Shown: positions 24,139-26,908 of the stretch, in pieces
Layout of the letters: every line of letters begins with the position of its first letter
Numbering within the stretch: position 1 is the first letter of the stretch
DNA from: Ignavibacteriaceae bacterium
GTDB lineage: Bacteria; Bacteroidota; Ignavibacteria; Ignavibacteriales; Ignavibacteriaceae
Reading direction: 5' to 3'
Length of the DNA stretch: 26,908 nt
NCBI GenBank assembly: GCA_025449775.1
Contig: JANWIS010000093.1
Coordinates: 1-26,908 of the forward strand
Made by a program: the position numbers and the translations under genes
Notes under the pieces: model-generated
Seen by the model: only the letters and a program-made list of their open reading frames with translations
Told to the model about the DNA's origin: nothing
Database searches by the model: none

Positions 24139-25538
24139 ATATAAAAGAGTCTTTAAATAAATATGAGTTTCTTCAAACTGCTTCAGATCTTACAAAAGAA
24201 ATTGGAGTTGAAGCTTACATCGTCGGTGGTTTTGTTCGCCATCTTTTATTGAACAAAGAAGTTGAGGATATTGATTTTTTAGTTGTCGGAGAAGTTTTGA
24301 AGTTTACACAAAGTTTTGCCAACTCGCTTGGAGTTACTGACATTGTTATTTATAAAAACTTTGGAACGGCACATTTTAATTATCAGGGATTAAATTTTGA
24401 ATTTGTCGGTGCGAGAAAAGAATCCTATAAAAAATCCAGCAGGAAACCCGAAGTATCAGAAGGAAGTTTTTATGACGATATATCCCGGCGTGATTTTACT
24501 ATAAATACCATTGCAGTCTCAATAGGAAAAGAAAATTTTGGTGAAGTAACTGACGAGTTTGGAGGAGAAGAGGATATAAAAAGAAAGCTTATCAAAACTC
24601 CACTTGATCCGAAACTAACATTTGATGATGATCCACTGAGAATTTTAAGAGCATTTCGATTCGCCTCACAATTGAATTTTGAAGTTGATAAGTCGATATT
24701 GATTGCAGCTAATGAATTAAAAAACAGGTTAGAGATCGTTTCACAGGAAAGAAAAACTGATGAATTCCTGAAAATTTTAAAATCTCCGAAACCATCTATA
24801 GGTTTAAAGTTATTGCAGGAATCGTATGTAATGGAAGTAATTTTTCCTGAAGTTTCCCAAATGATTGGTGTAGAGCAAAGAGAAGAATACCATCACAAAG
24901 ATGTTTTTTTTCATACATGTGAAGTTGTTGATAATATTTCCAAGAAGACTGAAAATATCTGGCTTCGGCTGGCTGCATTGATGCATGATATAGCTAAACC
25001 TAAAACAAAAAAATTTATAGAGGGTTCTGGCTGGACATTCCATGGACACGAAGAACTAGGTGCAAGAATGATGAAACCAATTTTTAAGCGAATGAAACTT
25101 CCGATGAATAAGCTGGAGTATATTGAAAAACTTGTCAGACTGCACTTAAGACCGATTGCATTGGTTAGTGATGAAGTTAGTGATTCAGCAATCAGAAGAT
25201 TAATAGTTGCAGCAGGTGAAGACCTTGATGATTTGATTTCACTTTGCCGGGCTGATATTACAACTAAAAATCCTGATAAAGTTGAAAGATACTTGCAGAA
25301 TTATGAGATAGTTGTGAAAAAAGTTATGGAAGTAAACGAAAAAGATAAGCTGCGTTCATTCCAGTCACCTGTAAGCGGTGAAGTGATTATGAAAGTCTGC
25401 AACTTGAAACCTTCAAAAAAAGTTGGGGAGATTAAAATTGCAATCGAGGAAGCAATATTAGATGGCGTTATCGGGAATAATTATGAAGAAGCTTACCAGT
25501 ATTTATTAAAGATCAAAAATAATTTCAATAGTGAATAG
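24135..25538 (+). CDS. CCA tRNA nucleotidyltransferase / poly(A) polymerase family with HD domain
   Basis: A class II nucleotidyltransferase of 467 aa. The head domain has AYIVGGFVRHLL (GGxVR at 31-35), the metal-binding EDIDF (Asp45, Asp47), RRDFTINTIAV and DPLRILRAFRFA. A C-terminal HD domain has LAALMHDIAKP, HGHEELGARM and LVRLHLRP. This matches HD-containing CCA-adding enzymes, which build or repair the tRNA 3' end. An A-adding or poly(A) specialisation cannot be excluded from sequence alone. The nearby tRNA-Leu has no encoded CCA, in keeping with the need for such an enzyme. It is translationally coupled (4-nt ATGA overlap) to the upstream membrane peptidase gene, with no obvious functional link. 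Confidence 0.95.
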   Translation: MNIKESLNKYEFLQTASDLTKEIGVEAYIVGGFVRHLLLNKEVEDIDFLVVGEVLKFTQSFANSLGVTDIVIYKNFGTAHFNYQGLNFEFVGARKESYKKSSRKPEVSEGSFYDDISRRDFTINTIAVSIGKENFGEVTDEFGGEEDIKRKLIKTPLDPKLTFDDDPLRILRAFRFASQLNFEVDKSILIAANELKNRLEIVSQERKTDEFLKILKSPKPSIGLKLLQESYVMEVIFPEVSQMIGVEQREEYHHKDVFFHTCEVVDNISKKTENIWLRLAALMHDIAKPKTKKFIEGSGWTFHGHEELGARMMKPIFKRMKLPMNKLEYIEKLVRLHLRPIALVSDEVSDSAIRRLIVAAGEDLDDLISLCRADITTKNPDKVERYLQNYEIVVKKVMEVNEKDKLRSFQSPVSGEVIMKVCNLKPSKKVGEIKIAIEEAILDGVIGNNYEEAYQYLLKIKNNFNSE

Positions 25539-25562
25539 AATTATTTGGTTATAATTTTATTC
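25533..25562. terminator. Hairpin between convergent genes, possible bidirectional terminator
   Basis: GAATAGAATTAT / ATAATTTTATTC forms a 12-bp, mostly A-T stem with one G-U pair (plus strand) and a TTGGTT loop. It overlaps the cca stop codon and the end of the opposing gene. No T tract follows directly on the plus strand. On the minus strand the G-U becomes a C-A mismatch. Weak, but well placed. Confidence 0.35.
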
Positions 25563-25980
25563 TAAAGCCAAGAGAATATATCTTATCATTGAATACTAGT
25601 TCATTATTATAAATACTCATAAAAATATCAACCGGAATTTCTTCTTCAGCTTTCGAAATACGTTCATTTAAAGTATCTGATTTATGGTTTTCCGAATAGA
25701 TTAAATTTTCATTAAGCGATGAAGTAGTATCCTTAACTTCAGATTTAGTGTCTTTCTTCACCAGTAAAGCATAAGCAAGAATCCCGGCAATTAATAAACC
25801 ACCGGCAACATATATGAAAGTATTATCATTACTTTCCTGCTGAGCCGAATTACTATTCCCACCGATATCTTCAAATACTCTCAGGTTGTTTTGTGCACAG
25901 CTTTCTGATGGTAGAAAAGCTATTGAAAAAGCCAGTAGAAATGCTATTGTATAAAATGATGTTTTAAGAATAGTCTTCAA
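25549..25980 (-). CDS. Small exported or membrane protein of unknown function
   Basis: I do not recognise this family. From TTG at 25980 it encodes 143 aa. A signal peptide (about 1-30, ending ESCAQ) is followed by an Asn/Gln/Ser-rich segment, a hydrophobic helix (TFIYVAGGLLIAGILAYALLV, roughly 55-75) with a KKD stop, and a charged region. The end, YSLGFRIKL, could be a beta strand. An upstream in-frame TTG at 26037 would add 19 residues, but it would put a charged stretch before the signal peptide. The later TTG has a Shine-Dalgarno GAGG (25989-25992) eight nt ahead, so it is preferred. It is convergent with cca and divergent from the TolC-like gene. A role in the envelope is likely; nothing more can be said. 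Confidence 0.65.
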   Translation of the reverse strand: MKTILKTSFYTIAFLLAFSIAFLPSESCAQNNLRVFEDIGGNSNSAQQESNDNTFIYVAGGLLIAGILAYALLVKKDTKSEVKDTTSSLNENLIYSENHKSDTLNERISKAEEEIPVDIFMSIYNNELVFNDKIYSLGFRIKL

Positions 25981-26139
25981 TTCTATTGCCTCGATTTTGT
26001 TACTGTTAATATAGTTTATTTCAAATATAGATTTCAAGCAGTTGAATTATACCGGTTTTTTATTCAAAATAATTTCAACCTATAATCATCCTGTCAAGCA
26101 GAATTCACCGGATATATAATAATAATACCGCTTGTAATG

Positions 26140-26168
26140 TTGTGAGTATAAACTCTTCACCATATAAT
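26140..26168 (+). promoter_or_regulatory. Likely sigma-70-type promoter for the TolC-family gene
   Basis: TTGTGA (26140-26145), a 17-nt spacer and a perfect TATAAT (26163-26168) lie about 95 nt before the ATG. The leader would be about 90 nt. The rest of the ~280-nt divergent gap is AT-rich with no other clear element. On the minus strand CAAATATA (26022-26029) reads TATATTTG and could serve the opposite gene; this is weak. Confidence 0.55.
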
Positions 26169-26263
26169 ATTTTTGTAATTGAATTTATACATTCAGAAAA
26201 ATATTGTAACATTGCGTGTTATCTAACTGTCTAAAATCAACAAGAAAAATTACCGGAGAAACA

Positions 26264-26908
26264 ATGCGTTCATTATTTATAATACTTTTTCTTATTTCAT
26301 TCTCTACTCAATTATATCCGCAAGAAAAATTAACTTTAGATGAGGCTATCGGTATTGCCTTACATCAAAATTCAACCTACCTCAAAAGCACAAGTCAAAT
26401 TGAAGGATATGAATCAAGTGTTCAAGCTGCTTACGGAAATTTTTTACCAACATTAGGATTAGGAGCTTCCTGGGATTGGTCAAGATCAGATGTTGAGGGT
26501 ATTGGAACTATAATTATCAATGGCGTTCCTATCCCCAGAATACCAACAACATCAACCTCAAGAAGTTACAGAGGATATATATATTCAGACTGGACATTGT
26601 TTGATGGGCTAGCAAATTTTTCTGCTCTTTCAATGAGTCAAAATGATCTTGAATCAGCAGAATTTACATTGGAAAGAGTTAAGCAGGATATAGTTTTTCA
26701 GACTATGTCTTTCTATTACGAAATAATGTATAACCAGCGACTGCTTCAAGTTAAACAAGATAATCTTAAATGGAATGAAAAAAATCTGGAGACAATTAAA
26801 GAACGAAACAGATTAGGTGCAGCAACACTGGCTGATGTCTACCAACAAGAAGTAGCAAAAGGAAATGCAGAGCTTGAATTGATAAGAACAGAAAATGATT
26901 TGCAGACA
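26264..26908 (+). CDS. TolC-family outer-membrane efflux protein, 3' end outside the window
   Basis: The first 215 codons of a gene that runs off the window. The start is ATG after CCGGAGAAACA, with GGAG as Shine-Dalgarno site. A signal peptide (about 1-20, ending LYPQ) is followed by the family opening EKLTLDEAIGIALHQNSTYL and then long amphipathic helices. The phrase YGNFLPTLGLGASW is typical of the first TolC repeat. The stretch with IINGVPIPRIPTTSTSRSY precedes the strand YSDWTLFDGLANF, and helices with NRLGAATLADVYQQEVAKGNAE follow, as in OEP repeats. It would form the outer-membrane exit duct of an RND, MFS or ABC efflux or type I export system. The partner genes are probably just downstream. 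Confidence 0.92.
   Translation, partial: MRSLFIILFLISFSTQLYPQEKLTLDEAIGIALHQNSTYLKSTSQIEGYESSVQAAYGNFLPTLGLGASWDWSRSDVEGIGTIIINGVPIPRIPTTSTSRSYRGYIYSDWTLFDGLANFSALSMSQNDLESAEFTLERVKQDIVFQTMSFYYEIMYNQRLLQVKQDNLKWNEKNLETIKERNRLGAATLADVYQQEVAKGNAELELIRTENDLQT

Noticed and set aside
26041..26263. Search for CRISPR, att sites or an IS remnant in the largest intergenic gap
   Set aside because: No spaced direct repeats, terminal inverted repeats or transposase fragments are visible; only a promoter-like pair and AT-rich filler.

Overview
The window is about 27 kb of AT-rich, densely packed bacterial chromosome. It most resembles the Ignavibacteria/Chlorobi side of the Bacteroidota (FCB) group. The evidence is two large exported proteins ending in the type IX secretion sorting domain (KQNYPNPFNPST...), tRNA-Leu followed by tig and clpP, a Rhodothermus-like A2-type haem-copper oxidase, several TTG/GTG starts and Bacteroidota-like promoter motifs. 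The taxonomic placement is inference from these marks, not a search result.

Positions 1-6711 (+ strand) form one tight respiratory operon. It holds the end of an unrecognised gene, a SCO1/SenC copper chaperone, cytochrome c oxidase subunits I, III, IV and II in that order, haem O synthase (ctaB), and a polytopic membrane protein ending in a single-haem cytochrome c domain. SCO1 would help metallate CuA and CtaB would make the haem precursor. Subunit II lacks the fused cytochrome c of caa3 enzymes, so the terminal cytochrome c protein is a candidate electron donor.

Positions 6826-13458 (+) carry three exported proteins: a 982-aa T9SS-targeted protein, a 920-aa T9SS-targeted M6-type metalloprotease, and a PEGA-domain lipoprotein. 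The first two share an almost identical layout over their C-terminal ~435 residues, joined to unrelated N-terminal halves. Clear intrinsic terminators follow each of these two genes.

Positions 13526-17436 (- strand) hold a vWA-domain protein, a MoxR/Mg-chelatase-type AAA+ ATPase and a GT4 glycosyltransferase. Positions 17574-19632 (-) hold tRNA-Leu(UAG), trigger factor and ClpP, a translation and protein-quality cluster with a good promoter in front of the tRNA.

Positions 19821-25538 (+) hold a PP2C-type phosphatase, murA, a membrane-anchored HExxH peptidase with a helical-repeat tail, and a CCA-adding-type nucleotidyltransferase. The tRNA-Leu here does not encode its CCA end, so it needs such an enzyme. 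A small exported or membrane protein on the minus strand and the first 215 codons of a TolC-family outer-membrane efflux protein close the window.

Most of the region is ordinary housekeeping. I see no CRISPR array, insertion sequence, prophage or obvious defence system, and no gene-free stretch longer than about 300 bases. The most interesting items are the cytochrome c-tailed membrane protein with the A2 oxidase, the duplicated T9SS C-terminal module, and the membrane HExxH-repeat protein.
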